DNA of 64,000 bases from the NCBI GenBank assembly GCA_021292105.1, contig CM037873.1, positions 18,096,527 through 18,160,526 of the forward strand, in the 5' to 3' direction. This document shows positions 15,101 to 30,100 of this stretch, in pieces. Position 1 is the first letter of the stretch, and each line of letters starts with the position of its first letter. The translations under genes were made by a program, and so were the position numbers. Below the pieces are notes generated by a model, which searched no databases, was not told where the DNA came from, and was given only the letters and a program-made list of their open reading frames with translations. The stretch is from Anadara kagoshimensis. Lineage: Eukaryota; Mollusca; Bivalvia; Arcoida; Arcidae.

Positions 15101-18100
15101 AAGTTTGTGTATGTAACGAAGGTTTCCATGGTGACGGTAGGATAAGATGTGATCGTAAGTAATATAGTAATATACGAGTAAGAACAATAACATCATTATA
15201 TAACATAACGCCAATGAAAGTTTTTTATTTAAACAACTAAAGTTTTATAAAATTTGTAAATATTCTTCTTAAAAAATTCAACATTCTTCTCCGCTCTCAG
15301 CATAGAATGTGATGTTTAGTTTTTATGTTGTCAAATTTTGGACAAATAATAACTTGAGGTTTTCGTAATAATTACATATTATACCAGTAGTAATTTTACA
15401 GCATTAGACGACCGTTTCAGAATATAATTCTTCATCAGTAGTGTTTGGAGAAAATTGATAAACCAAACTGTTTAGGTATTGCAAACTAATTTGAAAAAAA
15501 ACCCAAAATATAGATTAAATTTGTATGATTATACAAAACACAAATTGTAAAACACGCGGGATGTTGAACTGTCTTCACCCTATTCTTATTGAACGCCATT
15601 TTAAAACAATTGTTATTCAAACTAATTATTCTTTGCTGGTCGTGTTTGTTGTTTTTAAATGTTGTTTCCTGTTTGCAACAGTTTTTTGCTTTGGATATTG
15701 TCAACAAAATGCTAATAATATTATTCTTTTTTTTGCATACAAAATGATAAACTGTTTTATCGGTATCTGTTTTCAGCGTTAGGTCGCTGTGGTAGTCGAT
15801 CCTGCGTGCACAATGCTCATTGTTACAACTACGGATGCTTATGTGACCACGGGTTTATAGGAAATGCTACCGATAAATGTGAAGGTAAGAATGGAATGAA
15901 ATATAGAGTATTAACATATAAAAGTGTCATAAAACTCGCATTAAACATAGAAAAATAGAATTAAAATAAAATGAGGAATAAATCTAGCGTAAATTGTTAG
16001 ATATTTTTAGTGTTATATAAACATCGAAGTTACCAATATTTGATAGTGTGCTATAATAATTATTAGTCAATTGGCGATACTGAAGTTCTTATTGTTATAT
16101 ATTTGTGTTTACTGTCATCTTTATTCTGACCAAAAATCTTTTACATTACTCTTAATATTTGTAGCTCTTTGTGAAAACAAACAATGTGCTAAATATGCTT
16201 ATTGCAATGCCAACGAATGCGTTTGCCAAAATGGTTACCATGGAAACCCGTACGTAAAATGCGAACGTAAGTGACACGTATATATACTATTTCACATTCT
16301 TCACCTAAAGTAAACACGAATTTGTTTTTAGATTTTGCCATTCTTGAAAGAGGTAGGTACAAACAAAATGCCGTCATATTTTGATCAAATTTTGCAATGT
16401 AGAATTTTTGTGAATATCATATTGGATGTATTTTGATATTTGGTTTACACACGAAAATGTTTGTGTAAATGCAAGGTGTTATTATCATTCTTTTTATATT
16501 CTATGCTTAAATTAAAAAATAAAAATAAAAGATTGCATTCCAATCAATATCAAAGCCATTTTCTAGACAAAACCTATAAACACAATAAGTGAATAGAATG
16601 ATCCAGTCTTGAAATATTTAGGAAATGTTTAATTAAAAATTCAAAAAGAGATCACACGTTATAATAGTATTGTGTTATGTTTGTCTTAACTTCATATTTG
16701 CGATTTTTTACAGTATATTTATCAATAAAGTACATCGTATATTGTTTTAGTTTCATCGCTCTGTGACGGACGTCTTTGTGCTGCTAATGCTGAATGTGCA
16801 AATTACAGATGTAAATGCAGAACTGGCTACATTGGTGACGGAATACAAAAATGCTACCGTAAGTTTTGTCTCATTTTCTAAAAAAGAAGTACAGGTGCTG
16901 CATACTTAATTATCTTTAGCTTTGTTCTTTGTCTATTTTTTCTATCGATTTAAAATCTTGTAGTAAGAACCACGCCAGTTTTTCGCCGTGCATCATTTTA
17001 GACGTAATGTCCACCGATTTCTTTGATATCCTATGAAGTCAGCGACGGCAGTCCTGTTGCTAATCAATAAGTGTCTATGTGGAAATGATGGAGATATTCA
17101 GCTTCAGCGTTTATATGTCTTTTGAACTTTAGCCGTTTTGTTTGTTGTATGCAATATGCTTTTTTCTATTTTATAGCACTCTGCAATGGCCAGAAGTGTT
17201 CTGAATTGGCGACATGCGTAAATGGAAATTGTACTTGTTCGTTAGGTTACCATGGAGACGGAAGAATCAAGTGTGAACGTACGTATTTTTAATTTTGTCG
17301 ATGAAAATGTTATATCCATCAACCAGAACATACAGAACATTCTTTATAAATTCAAAAATATCACCATATCTGAGATCCTGATGATATTTAAAGGATGTTA
17401 ATAATAATAAAAAAAATCCATGTAAAGTATGATCACATAGACACACAGTTTCTGTTGTTAATATACATGAACAAAACGGTGCATAAAATGTTTTGGGTTT
17501 CCTAAATAATTTTATCAGTGACAATTTTATTTATGTTGAACTATGCAACGAAAAGCAACTGCAACGAATGTTGAGAAAAAGTTCAGAATTTTAAAACTGG
17601 AATCCTAAAAGTAATTAAAGTTATGCAAAAATTATGAATAATTATTTAAATGACGTTGTGATAAAACGGAAATAATCAAATCAAACACACCAATCCCTGT
17701 TCAAGCAACAACCCCCAAGGCAAAGTCAAATCTTACATATTAAGTTAAACATGTGAAGTTTCACCAAGTTTGATTGCTCTGGAAGGATAAGCTAGCTACA
17801 CAAACAAATAAATATAGATTTTTCAAAAATTTGATTGTTTTTTAAAACGTTTGAGATTTAAAAATTATTTCTTATTGTAGCTTATGCAACATGTGGTGGT
17901 AAAGTATGTAGAGAGTATTCTGAATGTGTCAACTATGTGTGCAGATGTAGAAATGGTTTCTATGGCAATGCCTATGTAGGATGTAAACGTGCGTATACGC
18001 ATTCCATTTCATATTTTTGTCTCGCCCTTTTACAAATTTCATAGTTTTCTTTCTTGTGTTTTAATCCAAAAAGACATTACTCACAACAAATAATTAGATT

Positions 18101-21100
18101 TTGAAATGCTTTAAATAATGAATACATATTGTCATAGTGTTACAGCGATTAACTTTTTCACCATAGCACTATCTCGATGCCTTTTTTTAAGTTCGGGAGT
18201 TTTAAAATCGGTGGATGCATTTTTTAAACATTTTTTTTATTTTGAATAGCTTTGTGTAATGGAAGAAGATGCACTGAAAACTCATATTGCATTAATGGAA
18301 TATGTGTCTGCAGAGATGGTTACCATGGTGATGGCACGATAAGGTGTGAGGGTATGTATTCAGTATTCTGCAGATAATATTTACAAGTTTATTGGTCTGA
18401 TTAAGAACAGTACACCGTATATGTATTGCTGAATTATGGGCGTATTACAAAGATTGCTTGAAAAAATAAGTGGGATGGTATAAGGTCGTTCACAGTCGTG
18501 GCATTTATATTAACCAGTCTCTGTATTTGCTGATTTTCACTTTGATTTTGTATATTGACTTTTGTATTAAGAATTGATACATACCAAGAGGGTACCATAC
18601 ATTTTTAAAAAGAGAAGATAATGTGAATTATTACATTGAAGCTCATATCACACATGTGAAAGATTTCATGCGTTTGTCAATATAAATTCTTACTATTGTT
18701 TTTACAGAAATAGGTCAATGTGGTGGAAAAATGTGTACAGATAATGCAGTTTGTATAAATTACCATTGTGTTTGTGAAAAGGGATATTATGGTGACGGTT
18801 ACAAAAATTGTCTATGTATGTGTTGTAATGCCAAATATATATTTAAAATATTTCTTACATTTAAAGAGTTATGTTTTGTCAAACACCAATCTGAAACAAC
18901 GCATGTCCAATCACAATTCCAAATCAAAGTAAAAACTGGAAATTCAAGTTTTACACAAGGACTTCCTCCAGGGAAGTTTAGCCAGATGCTCCAGAAGGAT
19001 AAGCACATCCTCTTTAGCTTGATACACCTGCTAGTGATATATATCTTAACATGCCATATTACTTTGAAACGCACGTTTTCTGAAACATATAGACTTTTGA
19101 AAAATATGACCTCTTATATTCAGAGAAATGTATTAATTTTCTTGATTTAATTGCTTTAAACCACATCAATTGTTATCAGGAACTAATAAGGAATTGGTAA
19201 AAAATGTGTCCTTTTGTATATTTTGGTTTACAGTCGGTATAGTGCTTGACACATGGTCAGCACTACGAGCATATTCATATGTTGACTCATTATGAAGTTA
19301 AAGCTTTGTTTGAGGCGTTCGTTCTATTTTGAATGAATGATAATGGGATTAAAGTGTAGAAAAAAAACGTTTTTTTTTAATTTTAACACGAGAAAAAGTA
19401 TTCGAACCAAAATGCTGTCCTTTATAATAAAACCTATAGACTTCTTCCTCATGTTTTAAGATGGTATGCATGTCATTAAGTAAGGATAATTCTTCATTTC
19501 ATTGCAGCTTATTGCGCAGGAAAGAAATGCGTCGAACATTCGGTGTGTGTAAACACAGAATGTAGATGTTTGGAAGGATATCACGGAGATGGAACCATAA
19601 AATGTGAACGTAAGTACTCCTACTTAAGTTCAAATGAAACTCAAATATATTAGTCCATGTCCAAATATAAATCCTCAATAAAGTTAAACCCTCAAAACTG
19701 ACGCATTTGTATTTGCGGATATTGGATTTAATAAGAATTTAATTCAGATATTTATAATAGATATTATTCAGTGATGTTACTTAGGAAAACATACCTTTAT
19801 ATGTGTTACAGCTCTTAGTGTATTATAAAGTGATGTTTTTTATGAATAACATACCTTTGATGTATTGCAGCTCTTGGTGTTTGCGGTGGTCAGAGATGTT
19901 GTGAACATACTGATTGTATAAATTACCATTGTGTTTGCAAAAGTGGGTATATTGGAGACGGAAATAAACGATGTGAACGTAAGTTGTTAAATATCATATA
20001 TAGCAAAGGATTGTTTGATGAATAAAATTAAATCCAATATAAACATTTTATTTGTATAATGTGAAGAGATGAGCAATGTTTATGCAAAACTTCATTTTAT
20101 TACATACAAGTTTTGTAATTGAAACGAAGATGTTTCCCGGACAATGGCTAGTCGTATTATTGAAGAAATAATCAACATTTCAATTCTAACACGACTTAAA
20201 TAAAAAATCTAATAAACATTGCAAACTCTTTCTTCGGAAGTCCATTTTACTATATATTTGCAAAAAGGTCCATTGAAACAATGCTGCTGTTGAGATTGAA
20301 TGAAAATTACGTCACAACCATTGTTTGCGGAACATAACATGGCGTCATAAGATAAGCAAGGAAGTACGTCATTAAAAACGGAACAGCGATGGATATATCG
20401 TTTGTTATATCACGGCTGGCTGTATTCATGTTTCATATAAAGGAAAACGCAGGTCATTATAGAATTGAGTATAACGATCAGTGCTTTTTCTTTTTCTATC
20501 GAAGTTGAAGTGTCCATTACAAAGATATGATATTCTTGTTTCGTTTGCAATTTCAATAAAACTGTCTGCCTGAAACGTTCCTATGATTTCACTACACTAT
20601 GAAGGAGATTTCTGTACATTGATTCTTTAGCTGAATTTGAGAATGAATTCTTACTTGGCAATACTGGCTATACTTTTGTATTGTCAGAAATATACTGTTG
20701 TATGAATTAGTTGCTAGTTAAATTCTGAAAATCCTCAAAAACTAATGTATACTTCCTCATGCAAAGTATTTCCTTAGCTAAATTTTGTTAAATCTATTTT
20801 GGTCTTTCGGATATTTTTCCAACTCCTTAAATTAATTTTGTTTTCACAATATTGGTCAAGGCACTACAAATTAGGAATTGTATTCCGTAACGGACGTCTA
20901 GTATTGTAAAATTTAATCTGATATACTATGTAATTCCAACACGTAAGCGTGTCATAATGTAGGGAAATATGATAAAAAAATATGATATTATGTTCTATAT
21001 TTTAAGCCCTGTGTGGTGGGCACAGTGTTTAATACCCATAATATAAAGATATCTGATTATAAATATGAGATTTTTCATTTTGAACTTTTAAGCATTGTGT

Positions 21101-24100
21101 GGTGGGCGAAAATGCGCGCCTTTCGCAAGATGTCATTACAACGAGTGTGTTTGTGCATACGGATACCATGGAGACGGTCTGGTGTTATGCGAACGTAAGT
21201 TGTATTTTTGTTTTGTTCATTGATACCGTGATCGAAGATGTGAATTGAAAACATGAATTACAAAACTAAATTATAAACGCATTTTTGAAGGAAGGAATTG
21301 ACAAACTAAAGATTTGTATTTTAAAACCATTAATTGTTAAAAATGTCCTCATCATTTCTCGGTTGTCTTGTTACTACACCCAGTGTTTCTCCAAAGTGAG
21401 TTGAATATAAAGTGACATATATTATATATATAATTATTCTTATATTTTCCTTTGTGTTTGAAGACTCGTACCGTATTTCCATCAATTGAACCATTAAATA
21501 ATTCATTGAGGTATTTGTACGTTTTGTATAAAATAAATATACTTGTTTTACTTTTAAATTTGTATTTTACCATTAGCGGTAACCAGATGTGGTGGGAAGG
21601 AATGCGCTCTTAATGCAGAATGTAAGAACTACAAATGCAGATGTAAGGACAGTTACTATGGAGATGGGTACTCTGAATGTGTCGGTAAGCTAAATGACAC
21701 TATTACAGTCATATTATTTAGGCCATGCCATTTTATCTTTGTTATTCGTCTAATCGTCCACCTCCGTGAAGAGTTTTGGGCGTTTAAACGTGAAAAAATA
21801 AATTTTGTTCAAATCAATTATGTTTTTGTTTCTTTTTGCGTAGGGGAAACATCAATGTTTTTAAGGTTTTATTTAATTTACATTTTTATCTTATTCGTTT
21901 TTAAAATTTCAATTTGGTTTTCACTATATTTTATACTGTGTAACAATTGTTAATACTGCATATTCATTTTTCAACTGTTATTAAATGCCAAGTTCTATAT
22001 TTTCGGTTTTGTTTTTGTGCTTCGCGGTTTTTAACCATTCGACAGGTAGGTAGGTTTTGTAAAGATAATGTGGACGATGAACAAAGTATTATATTACTGA
22101 TTCAAAACGATTGAAGGTATATTTGGATCAATTTAAAGCAGATTCAGATGTCATTTTGTCATAATATTTCAAATATTAATTAAACAATGTACATGTGTAA
22201 CATTCATTGAAACTAATACGGTAACAAGTTGTTATATGAAGGACACAATTAGTCTAGAATAATCCGTCCGAATTTAAACCTCAATTTTAGACAATCACAA
22301 TTGTGTCACTTTTCCTGTTTATGGAATCAAAAAAGTTCATTTGCGCACAGGAATAATGATTGTACGGCTATTTCTGCATATAGAGAGTTCACTCATTCAA
22401 AGGTTTGATCACTGGTTAGTTTTTAATATACCGTAAATGAACAATTTTTTCCACTTCGTTTCAGTGAAATACATTCTTTTATTTTCAGCTCTTTGTAACA
22501 ACCAGAGATGTGTAGAGTTTGCATCATGCATTGAAAATCAGTGTGTTTGCAAAAAAGGTTTCCATGGTGATGGATATATTCGCTGTGAAGGTAAATACTA
22601 ACTAGGTTAAATAATCATAAACAAATTTACCGATCCATGTCCAAACCAAAATCCCAAAACAAAGTAAAAACTGGCAAATTAGGTTAGATACATGAACTTC
22701 CACCGGACAAGTGAGGCTGGATAACAATATATTTTGTTATTTTGAATACTTTCTCTGTACATTAAAAATCATCATACTTATCGACAATATTGTTTCAAAT
22801 TTGGACGATTTACCCTATTGTCTATATATTACAAAAACTAGTTATTATCAATTGCATCTAGGAAAAATAGAAAAAATGGTTATTGCGATTTAATGATATT
22901 GGTATTCAATACTAAAAGTTATTTTGGTTCTTTAAAATCAAAACAATACATCCCACCGACAATATTTTTGATAGAAAGATATCATCCGCTAAAATACATT
23001 ATGGTTTTTGCGACTTATCTTGGGAATGTTTTACCACTGTTTGTAATTGCGTACTAAGTCTAAGAGATTTTATATGATGGTGTTCAGAAAACCTTTAAGA
23101 CCTTTAAATTATATTTAGTTTTTATTCATCCTTAAGAATGCCGCCTAAACTGTAGTGCTAGTGATCGTCTAGTCCTGTGAATCGAAGATAAATTTTGCAA
23201 AACTTGACAATTTATAGTGCTTGACTACATAATCAACCCCATCGAACGTTCTGCAAAGTTTTTGTTGTTGTTTTTTTACTGTTCTTCTCTAATTTAAGAT
23301 GACGACGTTTGTGATAGTCGAAAGTGTACAGAAAATGCAGTATGTGTGAATTTCAAATGTAAATGTTTAGACGGATATATTGGAAATCCATACACATCTT
23401 GCGATGGTTAGTACATTCACGAAAATTTCACACTTTATTTATTTGTGTAATGGTTATTTAGTCGACAATAATTTTGTGTTATTATAATATTTCTTAGTTT
23501 TTTCTTTTGTTAATATACACCAAATTGTGTGCTCTTAAAGGAAAACTTGATAAACAGATTAAAAATAGTTGTGATGTCCTCCATGCATTCATGCTCCAAC
23601 AATTAATAATGAATGGCTGAAAGAATTGGACTTAATGATGGACCAGGACTGCGATTTATGCAACGGAACAACGTGCCTTCTAGGATTATTTGTATTCCAG
23701 ATGTATTAAGTCACTGTGATAATTTAAATCCATAACAGAGCATCTACATGCGCATTGTCGCTTCTAGGTGCCAATTCAAACATTCCTTTGGCATGCAACG
23801 TAGGCAGTTAAGTAGGAACATTATCCATATTTTAAAATCTAAAACTAAATTGAAAATGTAAAGTATGACTTGATATTCAGATTTGTGTACTGTATATTAA
23901 TTTAATTTGTCATTGATTACAGAATTATGTGGAGGCAAAGTGTGCGTAGAGAATGCTTATTGTTGTAGTGGTTTATGCGCATGCAAAACAGGTTACCATG
24001 GAGACGGAAACATAAAATGTGAAAGTAAGTAAAATAAATAATCAAACTGAAATTCAATTAAAATTTTCAGTTTCGTATATTTTAAAATTCATAAAACAAA

Positions 24101-27100
24101 CTTAGCTATGTCTTATCGTTTAAAGTATTGCTTAAAGTGGATTTAGTAAAATGCATTTTGACATTTCTGCTTTTTTGCTTTCATCATCTTGAAAGGTTTT
24201 AGATTTCCACAAGTTTGATTAGAACACTACTGATGAGGAACTTTATCCGAAACTACCGAAACTGCCTAGTGTTGGAAAATTCAAACAGGTTCAATAATAA
24301 TTAGGACGCATCCAAGGCATTAGAGGGTTATCTTCAGTGTTTTAAGTTGAATACAAGGGTTAATACCCATGTCATGGTTCACTTAAGAGGTCGATGTTGT
24401 CTTTTATATTTAGATTTTACGCAAATGTTCATTGCATTCACGATATCTTAAACAGATGAACATAAAACCATTTCAAAGACCACAAACCTATATCTATATT
24501 TGTTATATCTAAGACCTAAGCCAATATATCTGAACATTTAAACATTCAAGTGCGTTCAATTGTACTCTTACTGATATTTCGTTTTTGCTCTAATTAAAAC
24601 TCTGTTATTGTATATCTCGCTAAGAGAAAAGTGTTGTGGTTTTAAATAATAAAATATACATCATTTTTTAAAGTTAATGGTCTTTGCAACGGAAAGAAGT
24701 GTGCAGCAAATGCAGAATGTATTAACTTTCAGTGTATGTGTAAACAGGAATATACTGGCGATGGATATACATATTGTGAACGTAAGTCGTTGAATATAGT
24801 ATAATATAATATAATATAATATAATATAATATAATATAATATAAGACAGATCATAAATTGAACATTGTCGCTTAATAAATCAACTAATGAACACAAATAT
24901 TAATGAAACGTAACTACTTATATTAATATTCATAGTTTATCATCTGTTATAAGGTGTTACATGTCGTATTTTATTAATTTTTTGCTACGTATAACTTGAC
25001 AATGCTGGGTCACTTGTTACGCCAATACTTATTTCTAAAAGGTAATATTGGCCCCATACGTGGTTCTTAGGAATTTGTTAAAATCATGGACAGTATCCAG
25101 TGACAAATTATTAAATTAAATGGTAAGATATTTCTCATATTTTGCATATACGGAGCGCAACTGTATAGCTTTACAATTTGATCTACAATAAGGGTTCTCG
25201 GTGGCTAAGCGGTCTATACAGTCGGCTAATAGATATCATTTATACTTTTAACCTAACCTATATTCGAAACCCAGTCTCTCAAGTCTTTGTGTAAGAAATA
25301 AATAGGAATACTACTTGTTTGTTGAAGTAATCACTTATTGAATTTTAATAATTCAGCTTTGTGTCATGGCAGAATGTGTGCAAAATATGCCTTATGTAAA
25401 GACGACTTCTGTTCGTGCCAGTCAGGGTACCATGGCAACCCGTATGTCCATTGTGAACGTAAGTTAGTCATGGTTTTATTTACTATTTCACATTCTATTT
25501 TTTGAGGAGCCACGGTGGCCGAGTGATTAATTGGACAGGTCTTACTTTGAGAAAGTTTGCCAGTTCGCTCCTCAACTAAACAAAAACAGTAGTTTTCTCC
25601 GGTTACTTCGGTTTCCTTCACCATTCTTGAACTTGTCTTTTTGATATTAGAAACAGAATCTTAACAGAGGCGTAAAACACTCTTCGCAATTGTAAAAATA
25701 CTATTTTCCATTTTCTCTAATTCCGTCATAATATTCGTATTTATAACATCATTACATGTATAACTTGATAGCAACATAAACTTTGCACTGATTTTATAGC
25801 ATGAATAATGCACTATAGATTAGTATGTTTGTGGACAATAATACAGTGCACGTTGAAAACTTTTGAAATAAGTCATATAATCACATATATTCCAAACAAA
25901 AATATACTGAAGATACCATCAACAAAATGTTGGAGTTTTTGATAGATAACATATTTGTTGTGTTTGGTAATATAGTTTTTCAGCAAACAATCGGTATACC
26001 AATGGGTACAAACTGTGCACCATTGCTTGCTGATTTGTTTCTTTATTCTTATGAAGCAGAAGTTATGCAGAACCTTGTTAAATCTGGAGAGAAAACTGTC
26101 GCCAAATCATTCAACTCAACATACAGATATATAGATGACGTTCTGTCTCTTAACAATCCTAAATTTGGAGACTATGTAAATATCATCTATCCTAGTGAGC
26201 TTGAAATAAAAGACACGACTGATTTCTTAAGTTCTGCTTCATATTTAGACTTATACCTGAATTATGACGCACATGAAAGGCTACATTTGAAACTTTATGA
26301 CAAACGTGATGACATCAATTTTTCTATTGTCAACTTTCCTTTTTTATGCAGCAATATACCTGCTTCTCCTGCTTATGGTGTATTTATTTCCCAATTAATA
26401 CGCTATGGTAGAGATTGTTCCCACTACGGGGACTTTGTACAACGAAGTAGGCTGCTTGCAAATAAATTGTTGACTCAGGGATATTGCAAGCTTAGGCTTA
26501 TCAAGGCTCTAAAAGATTTTATGGCCGTCATCACAGTATTGTTGATAAGTTTGATGTCTCTGTGTCCAGGATTGCCCTGGATATATTTGACGTCTCATAG
26601 TTCCATGTTCCTTTCACACAATTTTGATTACACTCGTGGCGGGTGTAGCTAGCTAAACAGGAGGTGCTTACCCTTCCGGAGCACCCGGCCTCACTTCCTT
26701 GGTGGAAGTTTACGTGTCTAACCTAACTTGTCAGTTCCAAAGTTTTTACTTTGCTTCTGGATTATGATTCGGACATGGATTAGTATGTTTGTTTTTGATA
26801 ATACTTCCTTAATATGTCAAGAAAGAACGTGAATGAACATTCTAGGCACCACCATAGAAAGTAAATGTTAACTGGAAAGGATTAACGGTTTAATCTGTAG
26901 TTTTCTTACTCTGTTGATTTACATAAATCAAACAATTCTAATGTCAAAACCAATGCTTTAATATTTCAGCTATTGGATATTGTGGCGGGAAAGCTTGTGC
27001 CCAAAATGCAGAATGTGTTAATTTTAGGTGTCTCTGCAAAGAAGGTTACCAAGGGAATGGGTATATCAAATGTGGTTGTATGTATATATTTGCTATATAA

Positions 27101-30100
27101 AAAATAAAATAAATAAGAGATAAATATTATGTTTTAAATAGGGTATAAGTAACTTTTTGTTTTCTCTTTATATTATCTTATAATACTTGATACACATAGC
27201 AGGTTATATTGCATTTATTAACTCAAAACAACGCAGGCTAACGAACGAAACAGTTAAACACGACAACACGAACGCATCGCGACAATAGATTATAAAACAA
27301 ATGACTAAACGGTTACTGACATTAATATTACGAAGTTATAGTTAAGAGTTCCAGACTATTCCATTTTTAATCATTAATTCATACATACACACGTTTTCTA
27401 AAACAAGCTCACTTTCTTAAACAATGCGAAGATGGTTGTGTTTTAAAATAAATTTTAGCTATTTCATCGTGATTATTTTCAGTTTTGAGCAATATGCAAG
27501 TTAGACAATACTTTTTTGTCATTAAATAAAAATATAAAAAGTATCAAACAGATTTTGAGCTTGTTAATATATTTCCCACAATCTTTACATATTTTCGCAT
27601 TGTGTTGCATAATATCTTTTTCAGAATCAGCTTATCTGTATATACATTATACGTGTATGTGATAATATCCATATATTTAATTTTTATTTTCCTTCAACAT
27701 TCAGCATTATGTAATGGGAGACCTTGTGCTGACCATGCAGTTTGTAAAGAGGAACAGTGTGTTTGTGAAGATGGGTATCATGGAATTGGTTTCTTTAAAT
27801 GTGAACGTATGTGTTAAAATTGATTATAAATTGAACGAGAGTAAATGATGTAGATTCTTTAAATGAATAATATATTATTTTATCAGGAAACATTTTTGGA
27901 AGGTATAGTCAAATTTGACCACTTCGATTGACCTTTCACCAGGGGTACTCATCTATGTTGATTCACCCAATAATGTGAGGATTGGCAGTTAATTATAGCA
28001 TATACACAAATCATGAAAACAAAATAAACATGTTTGCAGTGAATACTGCAAATGCACTGGTCCGTAATAAATATTTAGATTTAAGGTCAAGCTAACAGGT
28101 TAATGTTGTTTGCCTGTAACAACGAATCATGGAACCGTCTTTGCATATTATGGTAAACGGAACGCTTTAATATTTATGTAGCAGTGCGTTTTAGTGGTTG
28201 CGTGTTATTCTATCTACAGTTGCTTTTCGAATCCTTGAAATTAGACAAAGTAATGTTTACTGAAGATAAATTTGTTTGTACTGATAGTTGTCTCAGTTAT
28301 TTAGCTTTTGCTCTTTTGGAACATTGAATAGAATCATTTCCTGGTGAACGTTCACATATTTGACCTATCTTGTCAGTTTCAAAGTTTTTACTTAGCTTCT
28401 GGATTGTGATTCGGACATCATAGTATGTTTGTTTTTAATTGCTTATTCATTAAAGACCACCGATTATCAATGTATCATCGATTTGATATTATCATAGCTG
28501 ACTAAATGAGCATCTCCAATCACACCGGAAATGATGTATAAATATTATTACTTTAGAATATCTATTGCCGACTGCAGTTCCTGCTTGTAAGACTCATGGG
28601 AACATTGACATGTAGTTGGCCATTGTACGATTTGGATTACATCTAGAGCGACTTTGTTTCCTTTTTATTTGTAGCTGATGGTATCTGTGGAGGAAGAAAA
28701 TGTGCTACAAATGCAGTCTGCATGAACTTTATGTGTCTTTGTAAAAGTGGATATTTTGGTGATGGATACAAACGTTGTGAAGGTAGGTTGGGCCAGAAAC
28801 ACTTCCGTCAGCAAGAGGCTAATAGCAACTAATGTAACCCAATAATGTCATTTTGAATTTTCACTTTTTCATTGTATCTATAAAAAACTAAGTATTAATT
28901 GAATATCAGACTTTAGATTCAATATACCGCAACAGGATATTTTTGATCCATTGATCGGCGCTCGATATTAGTGAATTTAACGGGAACACTATGTAGACGT
29001 AATGGCTGTTTTTACACGTGCTAAATAGCGACCATCTATGCAAATATTTAGAACAGTTAGACAAATAGGAAAATCATTGCTTGTGTTATAATAAATTTTC
29101 AATTTTTTTTCTCTATTTGACGGATCGTCAGCTACGCCCACCATGTCCCGACAAAGGGTCGACATGCTTGAATTACACATAAAAAGAATGAAAACTCTGT
29201 CTGAATTTTGCGGTTTAATGACGCCACTGACACTTGAACGTCACTAGTTGCCGTGACGCTGCTTTGGTACCGTGATGATGGTCAGTGTCGGAACATTGTG
29301 GGCGTGGCCGGCGATACTTTAATTCTGAAACTATAAAACAACTGTCGAATTCACATTATTTATACATTTGCAGCTTTTTGCGGTGGTGCTCTATGTGTTC
29401 AGAATGCCGTATGTATGAATGAAACCTGCACGTGTGAAGATGGTTACCATGGAAATGCAATAATTAAATGTGAACGTACGTATTCAAATGTACTTTATTT
29501 AAAAGAGTGGGATATATTCAGATAATTTTAGCTAATAAACATTTCTTAGTTAAACATTTCATTTGTAAATAATTTCTGTATCTATTGTACTAATTTTCCA
29601 TTACGTTTTTGATATTTGTGATTGCGATTTAATATATAAATTAATTTTAAATAATTTAGTTTAGCTATTTCTTATATATTAGACAAATATTAAAATAGCA
29701 AATACATCAATCTAAAACAAACCAACATGCCAAACCAAAATCCAAAAGCAAAGTAACTACCTGAAACCTGGTAAGTTAGTTTTAACACGTGAACTTCCAC
29801 CAGTAAAGTGGGTCCGGGTACTCTGGAAGGGTAAGAGCTTTACCCGCCACGTATGCTAAAATAACAATTGGGAATGAAAGAAATATAAAACTCTGGGATG
29901 ACAAATACATTCAGGCTATATGTTACCCAAAATTAAATTTCCAATTACAGCTCAAGGCTTCTGTGCTGGCTTTAAATGTGCTAAACATGCAGAATGTGAT
30001 AATTACAGATGTAAATGTATAACTGGTTATAAAGGAAACGGTTATGACTATTGTGTACGTAAGTGAACTTTTATAAATTTACAAATTTAGACTTTACAAA

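Noticed and set aside
15525..15782. 85-codon hydrophobic ORF
   Set aside because: It ends at the acceptor of exon A16 in a different frame and reflects the T-rich polypyrimidine region.
18816..19150. Continuation of exon A22 into the long 139-codon frame
   Set aside because: A GTATGT donor follows the last cysteine at the usual position, and the extra codons overlap a reverse retroelement tail.
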